Shown: positions 26,736 to 35,730, counted from the stretch's first letter. The stretch is 44,045 nucleotides of DNA from Dysgonamonadaceae bacterium (GCA_031272085.1 JAISUN010000062.1:1-44045); one strand, 5' to 3'. The notes: a model not told the origin generated them from the sequence alone. Translations and numbers: made by a program.

Positions 26736-28481
26736 ATGAAAAATATAATAAAATCTCGTTTCCTGCCCCTTTTGCTCTGTATGGCAATAGTTTTGCCGTC
26801 CTGCAAAGATATGCTGGATACCAACTCCAACACCTATCTGAATACCGACGATAACCTGCTCCAATCGGCAAACGATTCGCTGTATTCGGTTATCGGAATT
26901 GTGCAGAAAATGGAGCAGTTGGGCGAACGATACGTCGCGCTGGGCGAACTGCGCGGCGACCTGATGGACGTTACCAAAAACGCAAGCATGGACTTGCAGG
27001 CTGTGGCCGATTTCACGGCAACGGCCGACAATCCATATCTTTCTACGAAAGAATATTACGCAGTAATAAACAACTGCAACTATTATTTGCAACACGTTGA
27101 TACATCCATAGTTTCGGCCGGACGAAAAGTTATGCTCGGCGAATACGCCTTAGTAAAAACACTGCGTGCGTGGACTTATCTGCAACTCGGCCTCAATTTC
27201 GGAAAAGTTTTCTGGATTGAAGAACCGGTGCTGACTATCGACGATATGAACCGCCAATATCCCGAAATTTCGGTCGAGGAACTTGTTCCGCGCCTGATTA
27301 GCGATATTGAACCTTTTGTTGGCCTCGAAGATTATCCGTCATACGGCTCCATCAACGGGCTTTCGATAAATGCTTCGCTGATTCCCGTTCCGGTAATGCT
27401 TGCCGAACTCACGATGTGGAATGCAACTTTCACCGGCAGCGTTGCGGAATACGAAAAAGCGGCGCGGCTGTACTACCACTATTTTACTACTTCGAGCGCT
27501 TACCGTGCTTGCACACAGTACAACCAGTATTACGACAGCGAGTTTAAGGAAATAAGCGGCGCCTCTACGTGGTTTAGTTACTTTACGGCGCTGAACGAAA
27601 CTGTAAGTTGCATCCGCTACAATTATAATTTTTCAGAATCGCCTGTGATTCCGCCTTTGGCCCTGCTTTGCCTGCCGTCGAATATGTCCGATACATACAA
27701 AGTCCAGCCTTCGCAGGCGGCTATCAGCCTGTGGAACAATGAGATATACGCATTTTACCGCAGTTCGCAAAAAGACGTAGTTTATAATTACGGCGATTTG
27801 CGCGGAAATCCCGGAAGTACCATGGCAACAGGTTCTTACAGTTACGCCAGCACAAACGAAGCCGATTCGCTGCCGTATATCACAAAATACGGTTATTTAA
27901 GAGGCAGTTCGGCAAACATACTCTATTTCGTAAATCTTTTCCGCGAAGGGAAGATGTATCTTCGTTATGCCGAAGCCCTGAATATGGCCGGAAAGCCCTC
28001 GCTGGCTTTCGCCGTGCTGAAATACGGACTTAAATACGAAGTGCTGACCGACCCGGCAAAGGTCTCGCCCGACGAGATTACTCCTTTCCCGGATTATTGC
28101 GATTTCACTTCGGACACGTATTCTACATATTCTTCCAATCGCGGACTGCACAGCCGCGGCTGCGGAAATGTCGATTACGATACCGTCTATTACGCTTTCA
28201 CGCCGGAAACTCTGAACGAAAACCGCGCTTACTACGGTTTTCCCGAAACTCTGGATACGAAAACCGACTCGATGCAGTTTGTTAATGTGATGATTTGTAA
28301 AGAGTTAGGCTTGGAAACGGCATTTGAAGGCAATCGGTTTCACGACCTGATGCGCCTCTCAAAAGTTCACGAAAGGCTGACCGGAAAATCCGATTTTCTC
28401 GCCCGCTGGGTAGGACGCAAAAATCCCGCTCTGGAAGCGAAACTCGAAAATCAGGCCAACTGGTTTTTACCCTTCAAATAA
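26736..28481 (+). CDS. SusD/RagB-family surface lipoprotein (copy 2)
   Basis: A 581-residue lipoprotein with signal peptide ending in LPSC (C23) followed by KDMLDTNSN. It shows the family features LGELRGDLMDVTKNAS (about 70), EYYAVINNCNYYL, the helix RAWTYLQLGLNFGKVFW (about 145), YLRYAEALNMAGKPSLAF (about 405) and the late ELGLETAFEGNRFHDLMRLSK. It should cap SusC copy 2. The following gap (53 bp) is the first wider spacing in the locus and contains an imperfect AATCTTTG box, so an extra promoter for the next genes is possible but weak. Confidence 0.92.
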   Translation: MKNIIKSRFLPLLLCMAIVLPSCKDMLDTNSNTYLNTDDNLLQSANDSLYSVIGIVQKMEQLGERYVALGELRGDLMDVTKNASMDLQAVADFTATADNPYLSTKEYYAVINNCNYYLQHVDTSIVSAGRKVMLGEYALVKTLRAWTYLQLGLNFGKVFWIEEPVLTIDDMNRQYPEISVEELVPRLISDIEPFVGLEDYPSYGSINGLSINASLIPVPVMLAELTMWNATFTGSVAEYEKAARLYYHYFTTSSAYRACTQYNQYYDSEFKEISGASTWFSYFTALNETVSCIRYNYNFSESPVIPPLALLCLPSNMSDTYKVQPSQAAISLWNNEIYAFYRSSQKDVVYNYGDLRGNPGSTMATGSYSYASTNEADSLPYITKYGYLRGSSANILYFVNLFREGKMYLRYAEALNMAGKPSLAFAVLKYGLKYEVLTDPAKVSPDEITPFPDYCDFTSDTYSTYSSNRGLHSRGCGNVDYDTVYYAFTPETLNENRAYYGFPETLDTKTDSMQFVNVMICKELGLETAFEGNRFHDLMRLSKVHERLTGKSDFLARWVGRKNPALEAKLENQANWFLPFK

Positions 28482-28534
28482 AAATTTGAAATGAGATTTT
28501 TTAACATAATTATTAACAATTAAATCTTTGTTTT

Positions 28535-30928
28535 ATGAATAAAGTATTTACTTTCGGCGTACTTTTCCTGCTGTCGATGCTGACAACAGTAAGTTTCGCT
28601 ACGAACAACGCCAAGAGAAACGCCCAACTGCGAGACGGTTCGGCCGATTTGGTAGCCCCGAATTTCAGTTCGGCCGACGATTCAAATGAAAACTGGTATT
28701 ATATCCGTTTCAAACGTCAGGCAACAAACAATCTGGTTTGGACAACCGATTACCCTACTAACAACGCTTCTTGGGGTATCAAGCAACTTGCACAGTCCGA
28801 ATCTGCTTCGGGAAAATTAGCGCAGCAATGGAAACTGGTCGGCAGCGCCGAATCGTTTTCCATCGTCAACCGTGCAACCGGTTTTTCGGTTGCTTATGCA
28901 GCGGCAGAAGATGCTGAAAAAGGCATCCGCGGCAGCAATTACGTAGTTGGCGTAGACCCCTCGACATATCCGGCAGCCGACCTCGTTCTGGAACGCAGCG
29001 ACGCCAATCTGGATACCTATTGGGCTAATCCTCCCTCGCTGGGATGGGTAATTTACAACCCCTCTATCAGCATCCACGCATTTATTAACGACCGACAAAC
29101 AACGACTAATTATCCTTGGCGCGACGCTTGCTACTATTATTATATGGATGCAGGCGACATCATCGAATTTGTAGATGCAGTAAAACAGACCATCGTTGTT
29201 GCTACCGACTCTGTCGGAATCGAAACCCTCGAAGGCGGACATACCGGACAGGCTGTATTCAGCGGCATTACGAACTTCAACCTCGACGGCGCGATTACCG
29301 CTACCATCGAAGGTCCCGACGCTGCAAACTTCGGATTCCTGAACGACGTAAACACCTTGCCCTCCGGCAGCGGTTCGCTTACTATCACTTTCACACCGCA
29401 AGAATCGAGAACTTACCGCGCTACTCTGGTTCTGAACGGCGGAACAGCCGCTCCTGTCAGCGTTATCCTCAACGGTACTGCTTTCAGCAGCGAACTGATG
29501 CCGAAAATCAGCGACGAAAACGAAGAACACTGGTATTTCATCCAGACTTACCGCCGCGCTGCCGCCAACACCGTTTGGTCGTTGAGCGACACCACGCTGA
29601 TGATTGTTCAGGATACCCTGAAACCGGCTAATATCCGCGACGACCAGAAATGGAAAATCGAAGGAACATGGGAAGACGGATATTATTTCGTCAATAAAGC
29701 CGGATACGAAATGGTTTACAACGAAACGAAATCGGACGACGGAACCCGTCCCGCCGACCGTTACCTCCGCGCTGGCCTCGGTTACGGCGACCTCTTTGAA
29801 TTTACCCGTTTCCGCGTAAGCGAAGGCGTATATCAAGACTGGCAACTTCTCAACCGCACATTTGTAAACGACAAACCGACAACAACTTACAAATATTTGA
29901 ACGACCAGCAGGGACGTTTCCTCTGCCAGTACGTAATCAACGACGGCGGAAACCGTATGGTATTCATTCCTGCCGACGAGCCGATTATCAAATCGCCGAC
30001 CGCATCGCTCGCTCTGGAAATTCCTGCCGGCGCTACTGTTAGTTCGACGATTTCTGTACTCGGCCTCAACTTGGCAGGCGAAATTACCGCTACAATCACC
30101 GGAGCCGACAAAGATGTTTTCGGTTTTGGCGAAGAAGGAGCAACTCTGCCCGGCGTTGGCGGAAAACTGACTGTTACTTTCAATCCCGTTGATGTTAAAT
30201 CACATTCGGCTACTCTCACGCTCACCAGCGGAACCGCTACGCTCGATATTCCTCTGACAGGAAATTCCGACCTCGGCTTGCCGATTTTCAATCCGACCGG
30301 CAATGAAGGATGGTATCAGATTTCGTTCAACAGAAACACAACGAAAGCAGCGCTCGCTATCACCGCTGTTCCCGATGCACTCGGAAACCGCTACGATACC
30401 CAGGTTATGCAGACCCCGAAAGACGCTTCAAACCGCGACCAGTCGTGGAAATTCGTCGGAAACTGGACTGACGGCTTCCAAATCATCAACCGCAACGGCG
30501 GCGCTTTGAGTTTCGATGCCATCAATACCCAAAGATTCCTCCTCATCGAAGAAGAAGCATTCGGCGACAAGTTCCTTTTCTATCGTCAAAATTCGACCTC
30601 GAACTGGCAACTCAACTGCGTGGGCAAATGGGCTGACGACGATGTCGACGAAACTTACATGAACGACTGGAACGGAAACGCAGGCGACGGCAGCGTTAGC
30701 CTCTATTACGTGAACGACGGCGGCAACACGCTGATTTTCACTCACGTATTGGAAGACGCAATCAATGCGCCGGCTATCGACGCTAACGACAAAGTCGTTT
30801 CGGTTAAATACTACAACCTGCTCGGCGCTCAAATCCAGCGTCCGACCAAGACCGGAATATATGTTGTTCAAAACACGTATGCTTCGGGCAAGGTAAAAGC
30901 AGTAAAGCAGTTGTTCATCATTAAGTAA
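28535..30928 (+). CDS. Secreted repeat protein: three lectin-like and two ASH-like domains with a T9SS-type tail
   Basis: A 797-residue exported protein (signal peptide to about FATNNA, residue 25). A domain of about 140-170 residues recurs three times, each opening with W-Y-x-I/F and closing on a Q-x-W-K...G...I/V-N motif: NENWYYIRFKRQA (about 49) to QQWKLVGS, EEHWYFIQTYRRAAANTVWS (about 330) to QKWKIEGTW, and NEGWYQISFNRN (about 590) to QSWKFVGNW. These look like ricin-type/lectin beta-trefoils. Between them lie two about 85-residue ASH-like beta domains (ITATIEGPDAANFGF and ITATITGADKDVFGF). The end VKYYNLLGAQIQRPTKTGIY resembles a shortened Por (T9SS) sorting domain. Probable surface or released glycan-binding protein. 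Confidence 0.65.
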   Translation: MNKVFTFGVLFLLSMLTTVSFATNNAKRNAQLRDGSADLVAPNFSSADDSNENWYYIRFKRQATNNLVWTTDYPTNNASWGIKQLAQSESASGKLAQQWKLVGSAESFSIVNRATGFSVAYAAAEDAEKGIRGSNYVVGVDPSTYPAADLVLERSDANLDTYWANPPSLGWVIYNPSISIHAFINDRQTTTNYPWRDACYYYYMDAGDIIEFVDAVKQTIVVATDSVGIETLEGGHTGQAVFSGITNFNLDGAITATIEGPDAANFGFLNDVNTLPSGSGSLTITFTPQESRTYRATLVLNGGTAAPVSVILNGTAFSSELMPKISDENEEHWYFIQTYRRAAANTVWSLSDTTLMIVQDTLKPANIRDDQKWKIEGTWEDGYYFVNKAGYEMVYNETKSDDGTRPADRYLRAGLGYGDLFEFTRFRVSEGVYQDWQLLNRTFVNDKPTTTYKYLNDQQGRFLCQYVINDGGNRMVFIPADEPIIKSPTASLALEIPAGATVSSTISVLGLNLAGEITATITGADKDVFGFGEEGATLPGVGGKLTVTFNPVDVKSHSATLTLTSGTATLDIPLTGNSDLGLPIFNPTGNEGWYQISFNRNTTKAALAITAVPDALGNRYDTQVMQTPKDASNRDQSWKFVGNWTDGFQIINRNGGALSFDAINTQRFLLIEEEAFGDKFLFYRQNSTSNWQLNCVGKWADDDVDETYMNDWNGNAGDGSVSLYYVNDGGNTLIFTHVLEDAINAPAIDANDKVVSVKYYNLLGAQIQRPTKTGIYVVQNTYASGKVKAVKQLFIIK

Positions 30929-30951
30929 ATATTGCTTTTTGATTTCTAATC

Positions 30952-30983
30952 AAAGTGTAGAGTCTTTTGGACTCTACACTTTT
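30952..30983 (+). terminator. Strong intrinsic terminator inside the locus
   Basis: AAAGTGTAGAGTC (30952-30964) and GACTCTACACTTT (30970-30982) pair perfectly over 13 bp around a TTTTG loop and run into T residues. A smaller hairpin (TTTGATT-TCT-AATCAAA, 30938-30954) directly precedes it and shares its first bases, so the two would compete. It should stop or reduce transcription between the two lectin-like genes. Confidence 0.8.
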
Positions 30984-31022
30984 GAAATTTATGATAATTA
31001 CTTGTAACACACTAAATTAAAT

Positions 31023-32204
31023 ATGAAAAAAAGACTATTTTCAGGGCTTCTTTTAAGCATTATCTGCTGTCTGAACCTGCTGGCTCAATCTTCCTCGACC
31101 GAAGCGAATCCGAAATGGTATTACATTCAGGTTAAAGGACTTGGATTGAACGCAAACCGCGTTCTTACCGACCTCGGCGACCAGGTAAGCGGACAGCCAC
31201 TCGCTACGACCGACGTTGACGCCGTAAGCCGCCAACTCTGGCGTTTCGAGATTGCGCAGGGAGCCTCGGGATATACCGTTATCAACAAATATTCCAAAAA
31301 GCAGTTGTCCGTCGCCTTCGACGGCAGCGTGCGCCGACCGGTTATGGCCGAATCTTCGCCGTATGTCTGGTCGTTTACAACATCCACCGTTTCGGGATAT
31401 AAATACGTCAAAATCCTGAACGAACCGCAGGAAGGAACAAAAGGCGACATCTATCTTTCGCAGACTTTCTATCAGAATTATGCCTTAAAATTGGTGTCGG
31501 AATCTGACCGCGTAACCGACAGCGAAGTTTTCCGCTGCGTGCTGAACGAAATTCCCGTTCCAAGCACCGACGACGCTGTTGTCTGGATGACAATCCGCAA
31601 TCCGAAAACGGATAAATATCTGACCGACGGCTCATCGTCTGTCGGCACAAACTTTATTTTGGAAGCCAAAAACGGCTCGCAAGCGCAACAATGGAAAATG
31701 CAGGCCAAAGAAAACGGAAATTACGATTTCGTAAACCGCGCAACCGGCAGCATTATTTCCACAGTTACAAATCTGAACCGCTACTATTACCTCAATAACG
31801 CCGCAAATACCGACCAGAGCGCAGGCTGGAAATTCGCTCCGGTAAACGCACAATCTAATCAGTATGAAATATCTGCGACAGACGAAAAAGGCGTAATCAG
31901 TTACTGGAACGCTACTACCGACGGACAGGCTCCCGAGGTTTATTCTAACGGAAATTCGTTAAACTCAACATATTCGTGGATTTTTACCTGGGTGGAAGAA
32001 ATTCATACCGGCCTCAATCAGCCGACCATCGTTGCCGACAACATCCGCGTTTATTCGATGAACCGGCGGATTTACGTTGACGGCTGCGACGAATACCGCA
32101 TCACATCGCTTTCAGGGCTTCCGGTACGGAAGAATGTAGAATTGCCGACAGGAATTTATTTAGTTACGGCAAAATCAAAAACTGTAAAAATCCTTGTAAA
32201 ATAA
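31023..32204 (+). CDS. Secreted lectin-like protein with T9SS-type C-terminal sorting domain
   Basis: A 393-residue exported protein with signal peptide ending near LLAQSSS (about 22). It carries two copies of the lectin-like repeat seen in the previous gene: PKWYYIQVKGLGLNANRVLTD (about 30) to RQLWRFEIAQGASGYTVINKYS, and VVWMTIRNPKTDKYLTDG (about 182) to AQQWKMQAKENGNYDFVNRATG. The tail from about 340 (IRVYSMNRRIYVDGC, then YRITSLSGLPVRK and LPTGIYLVTAKSKTVKILVK) matches the pattern of a type A Por sorting domain, so export by a type IX system is likely. It is separated from the previous gene by a terminator and lies 5 bp before the M60-like gene. Confidence 0.7.
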   Translation: MKKRLFSGLLLSIICCLNLLAQSSSTEANPKWYYIQVKGLGLNANRVLTDLGDQVSGQPLATTDVDAVSRQLWRFEIAQGASGYTVINKYSKKQLSVAFDGSVRRPVMAESSPYVWSFTTSTVSGYKYVKILNEPQEGTKGDIYLSQTFYQNYALKLVSESDRVTDSEVFRCVLNEIPVPSTDDAVVWMTIRNPKTDKYLTDGSSSVGTNFILEAKNGSQAQQWKMQAKENGNYDFVNRATGSIISTVTNLNRYYYLNNAANTDQSAGWKFAPVNAQSNQYEISATDEKGVISYWNATTDGQAPEVYSNGNSLNSTYSWIFTWVEEIHTGLNQPTIVADNIRVYSMNRRIYVDGCDEYRITSLSGLPVRKNVELPTGIYLVTAKSKTVKILVK

Positions 32205-32209
32205 AAAAT

Positions 32210-34210
32210 ATGCTTCTGAAAAATATATTCAAAATAACGTTCGCAACTCTGTTTGCTTTATGCAGCGTTTCGGCAGGAGCGCAACAGTCTTTCCTGACGG
32301 CGATTCCTACCGAATCTTCGCTGGCAGCCTCTATCGAGGGCGATATTGCCGTCCGTCCCAAGAGCGCTTACGCTTCCAACTATCAAAACGGCACATCGGA
32401 AGGCCCTATCGCGCTGTCTATCGACGGAGATTTAAGCACAATCTACCACTCGTCGTGGAGCAATACAGTATTTCCAATTACTCTGGAATATTATTTCGAT
32501 TCCTCTGTCGACCAGATTGATTACCTGATTTATTATCCGCGCACTTCCGGCACAAACGGGAATTTCAAAACTCTGGAAGTCTGGTACGAAGCCGACGGAA
32601 ACACAATGACAAAATACGGCGATTTCGATTTTCAGGGAACTTCCGAGCCTAAAACCGTAACTTTCGAACCGGCAATCAAGAATCCCAAAACAATCCGCTT
32701 CGTAGTGAAATCGGGCGTTGGCGACAATGGAACCGGATATGCAAGTTGCGCCGAAATGGAATTTTATAAACGAAATCCCAACAGTTTCGACTATACTGCC
32801 GTCTTTACCGATGAAACCTGCTCCGCTCTGAAACCGGGCGTCACGCTCGACGAAATCAACAATATAAGCGACGGTTTCTACCGCAAACTGGCTTCCGACA
32901 TCTACAACGGATTCTATAATACCGAATTTCGCGTTCAGGAATACCGCGCTTGGGAACATCCTGACGTTAAGGCCGCTGTAAATAAAACATCGCCTTACAG
33001 CCTGCGCGACAACCCCTCCGGAATTTATGTTTCCTCGGGCGAAGACCTGATTGTTTTTGTCGGCGACACGCACGGACAAAACATTTCCCTTATCACACAA
33101 GACCTCTCGACAGGCGGTCAGGGAACGCAAAAAACTTACGTGCTGAAACGCGGCATCAATAAATTGCGTATGTCCTTCAAAGGCCTGGTTTACGTGCAGT
33201 ATTACAACAGTCTGGGCGCGGCGGCTCCGAAAGTGAAAATCAATTTTGTTACCGGCGCCGTAAACGGATATTTCGACAGCCAAAAACATCAGGCTTCGGA
33301 CTGGAACCGCCTCATTAACGCCGCGGTAGCCCCCGATTTCGACGTACTCGGACAGTTTGCCCACCTCACTTTCCCTGTTGCAAATTTCAAAACGCTGACC
33401 GACGGAAAGGCTTATATCGATAACTGGGATACTCTGGTGTATTACGAACACGAATTTATGGGACTTTACAAATATCCCCAATATAAATTTCAAAACCGCA
33501 TTTATTGCCACGCCGATTACAATCCCGATGCTTCGTGGATGTATGCAACTTCTTACCGCACAGCATATTCGCCCGGAACTTGGAGCGATGTTGTCGCACA
33601 AAACTGGCAACATACCGGAACCGTCTGGGGGCCTGCTCACGAAATAGGCCACTGCAATCAGGTGCGTCCCTCATTTAAATGGCTGGGAATGACCGAAGTA
33701 ACGAATAATATTTATTCGCTCTACGTGCAGACTTCCTTCGGAAACACTTCGCGCCTCATCAGCGACGGCATTTATGCAAGGGCGTTCAGCAAAAACAATA
33801 CCGGAGTTTCGCACCAGGATTTGGGCGACGTATGGTTTCAACTCGTGCCTTTCTGGCAGTTGAAACTTTACCTGCACGACTGCCTCGGCAAAACGGATTT
33901 TTATAAAGACCTCTATCAGTATTTCAGAACTCACGCCGACCCCACAACTCCCGCTACCGACGGGCGTTATCAGTTATATTTCGTGCGCGTGGCCTGCGAA
34001 GTGGCAAACCTCGACCTCACGGAATTTTTTGAAAAATGGGGCTTCCTGACGCCTGTAAACAAGACTATTAACGATTACGGCTCTGCGGCTTTTATCGTTA
34101 CCCAGGAGCAAATCGACGCTTTGAAAGCCGAAATAGCCGCAAAAAATTATCCCAAACCGACGAAAGATTTTTCGCGGATAACGGACGCAAATAAAGATAC
34201 TTATAAGTAA
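32210..34210 (+). CDS. M60-like (enhancin/mucinase type) metallopeptidase with N-terminal discoidin-like domain
   Basis: A 666-residue exported protein (signal peptide ending in SAGAQQ, about 25). A discoidin/F5-8C-like beta-sandwich (about 45-190) contains IALSIDGDLSTIYHSSWSN and IRFVVKSGVGDNG. The peptidase part (about 220-620) has the zinc motif H477-E478-I-G-H481 followed after 14 residues by E496 (HEIGH...TEVTNNIY), the HExxHx(8-28)E pattern of the M60-like family. Known members such as the Bacteroides BT4244 type cleave mucin-like O-glycosylated proteins. No lipobox and no sorting tail are seen; the protein stops at RITDANKDTYK, where related proteins may continue into another domain. 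Likely the active enzyme of this locus. Confidence 0.85.
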   Translation: MLLKNIFKITFATLFALCSVSAGAQQSFLTAIPTESSLAASIEGDIAVRPKSAYASNYQNGTSEGPIALSIDGDLSTIYHSSWSNTVFPITLEYYFDSSVDQIDYLIYYPRTSGTNGNFKTLEVWYEADGNTMTKYGDFDFQGTSEPKTVTFEPAIKNPKTIRFVVKSGVGDNGTGYASCAEMEFYKRNPNSFDYTAVFTDETCSALKPGVTLDEINNISDGFYRKLASDIYNGFYNTEFRVQEYRAWEHPDVKAAVNKTSPYSLRDNPSGIYVSSGEDLIVFVGDTHGQNISLITQDLSTGGQGTQKTYVLKRGINKLRMSFKGLVYVQYYNSLGAAAPKVKINFVTGAVNGYFDSQKHQASDWNRLINAAVAPDFDVLGQFAHLTFPVANFKTLTDGKAYIDNWDTLVYYEHEFMGLYKYPQYKFQNRIYCHADYNPDASWMYATSYRTAYSPGTWSDVVAQNWQHTGTVWGPAHEIGHCNQVRPSFKWLGMTEVTNNIYSLYVQTSFGNTSRLISDGIYARAFSKNNTGVSHQDLGDVWFQLVPFWQLKLYLHDCLGKTDFYKDLYQYFRTHADPTTPATDGRYQLYFVRVACEVANLDLTEFFEKWGFLTPVNKTINDYGSAAFIVTQEQIDALKAEIAAKNYPKPTKDFSRITDANKDTYK

Positions 34211-34232
34211 ATCTTCCCAATATTGCGGATTT

Positions 34233-34267
34233 GTAGGGGCGTATTTCGGTACGCCCCTACGTTTTTT
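34233..34267 (+). terminator. Intrinsic terminator ending the FAS1-SusCD-M60 locus
   Basis: GTAGGGGCGTA (34233-34243) and TACGCCCCTAC (34250-34260) form a perfect 11-bp GC-rich stem with a 6-nt TTTCGG loop, followed by GTTTTTT. The position 22 bp after the M60-like stop codon marks the end of the locus. The minus-strand side lacks a T-tract, so it does not serve trpB. Confidence 0.85.
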
Positions 34268-34339
34268 GTATGTTTTTATTTTGAAACAAACAGCGCTTCA
34301 ATAAATTTTACAGACACATTTTTGGTTTTTAAATCTTTT

Positions 34340-35701
34340 TCAGATAACTTTTTCGAGCGGAGCAATGCTCTTGTTCAGCGCTTCGTCGGTCATCTGGTAG
34401 TTTGTCAGGTCGCCTGCAAAATATGCGTCGTAGGAGGCCATATCTATCAGTCCGTGTCCCGAAAGGTTGAACAGGATTGTTTTTTGCTTGCCTTCGCGTT
34501 TCGCCTGCTCTGCTTCCGCAATGGCCGAGGCTATGGCGTGCGACGATTCCGGCGCGGGGATTATTCCTTCGACCTGCGCAAACAAAACTGCCGCCTTGAA
34601 TGCGTCAAGTTGTTCTATATCAACGGCTTCAATCAGATTGTCTTTTTTCAATTGGCTTACTATCGAGCCTGCTCCGTGATAGCGCAAACCGCCCGCGTGG
34701 ATGTGGGGTGGAGCAAAAGTATGTCCCAGCGTAAACATCGGAAGGTAAGGCGTATAGCCTGCTTCGTCGCCAAAATCGTACTGAAATACTCCCCTCGTCA
34801 GTTTCGGACAGCACGAGGGTTCGGCTGCTATAATGCGGATTTCCCTGCCACCGTTAAGTTTATGCCTCAAAAATGGGAAAGAAATGCCCGAAAAGTTGGA
34901 ACCGCCTCCAAAACAGCCTATTACAATATCGGGATATTCGCCCGCCATTTCCATCTGTTTTTCGGCTTCGAGGCCTATAACCGTCTGGTGCAGGCAAACG
35001 TGGTTCAGCACGCTGCCAAGCACGTACCGGCAATTCTCGGTCTGCATCGCAAGTTCGATGGCTTCCGAAATTGCAGTTCCGAGGCTTCCCATATAAGTAG
35101 GATTGTCGGTAATGATTTTCCGGCCTGCTTTGGTACTCATACTCGGCGATGCAATAACCTGTGCGCCAAATGTTTGCATTATTGAGCGGCGGTAAGGTTT
35201 CTGCTCGTAACTGATTTTAACCATATAAACGGCAAGTTCCAGCCCGAAAGCCTTTGCGGCATAAGCCATTGCGGCTCCCCACTGGCCGGCTCCCGTTTCG
35301 GTGGTAATGTTCGTAATCCCCTGCTGTTTGCAGTAATAGGCCTGCGCCAGGGCGGAATTGAGTTTATGCGAACCGACGGGGCTTACGCTTTCATTTTTGA
35401 AATAGATATGAGCGGGCGTGTCGAGCGCTTTTTCGAGGCCGAAAGCGCGGACGAGTGGCGTTGGTCGCCATATACGGTAAAGATTGCGCACTTCATCGGG
35501 AATCTCAATCCACGCATCGGTTTGATTCATTTCCTGATGAACGAGTTCCTTTGCAAAAAGCGGATAAAACGCTTCGGCCGAGAGAGGCTCTTTTGTGCCG
35601 GGGTTAAGCGGCGGAAGCGGCTTGTTTTTCATGTCGGCGGCTACGTTGTACCACGCAGTCGGAATGTCTTTTTCTTCGAGTAAAAATTTTTTTGTTGCCA
35701 T
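34340..35701 (-). CDS. trpB: Tryptophan synthase beta chain, TrpB2 type
   Basis: A 453-residue PLP enzyme, longer than the about 400 residues of classical TrpB1. The PLP lysine is K113 in NESVSPVGSHKLNSALAQAYY, followed by the TTETGAGQWGAAMAYA loop; the phosphate loop is CFGGGSNFSGI and the end has the NLSGHGLIDMASYDAY motif. The N-terminal extension (WYNVAADM, then PLPPLNP) and SPVGSHK rather than the TrpB1 form identify the TrpB2 group, which converts indole and serine to tryptophan and is often found alone, without trpA, as a salvage enzyme. No other trp gene is in the window. Confidence 0.92.
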   Translation of the reverse strand: MATKKFLLEEKDIPTAWYNVAADMKNKPLPPLNPGTKEPLSAEAFYPLFAKELVHQEMNQTDAWIEIPDEVRNLYRIWRPTPLVRAFGLEKALDTPAHIYFKNESVSPVGSHKLNSALAQAYYCKQQGITNITTETGAGQWGAAMAYAAKAFGLELAVYMVKISYEQKPYRRSIMQTFGAQVIASPSMSTKAGRKIITDNPTYMGSLGTAISEAIELAMQTENCRYVLGSVLNHVCLHQTVIGLEAEKQMEMAGEYPDIVIGCFGGGSNFSGISFPFLRHKLNGGREIRIIAAEPSCCPKLTRGVFQYDFGDEAGYTPYLPMFTLGHTFAPPHIHAGGLRYHGAGSIVSQLKKDNLIEAVDIEQLDAFKAAVLFAQVEGIIPAPESSHAIASAIAEAEQAKREGKQKTILFNLSGHGLIDMASYDAYFAGDLTNYQMTDEALNKSIAPLEKVI

Positions 35702-35730
35702 AACACTGTCTAATTAAGAATTATAGCGTG

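Noticed and set aside
28523-28530. AATCTTTG as a -7 box for the lectin-like repeat gene
   Set aside because: One mismatch and no matching -33 box; too weak to call.
28817-29845. 342-codon open frame on the minus strand
   Set aside because: Antisense to the repeat protein at 28535; no signal peptide, no domain motifs and no promoter box before it.
32432-33652. 406-codon open frame on the minus strand inside the M60-like gene
   Set aside because: It lies wholly antisense to a gene with clear catalytic motifs, has no family features and arises from the codon pattern of the plus-strand gene.
34223-35185. 320-codon plus-strand frame opposite trpB
   Set aside because: The minus-strand TrpB2 has all its motifs; the plus-strand translation is rich in C, F and R and resembles no protein family.
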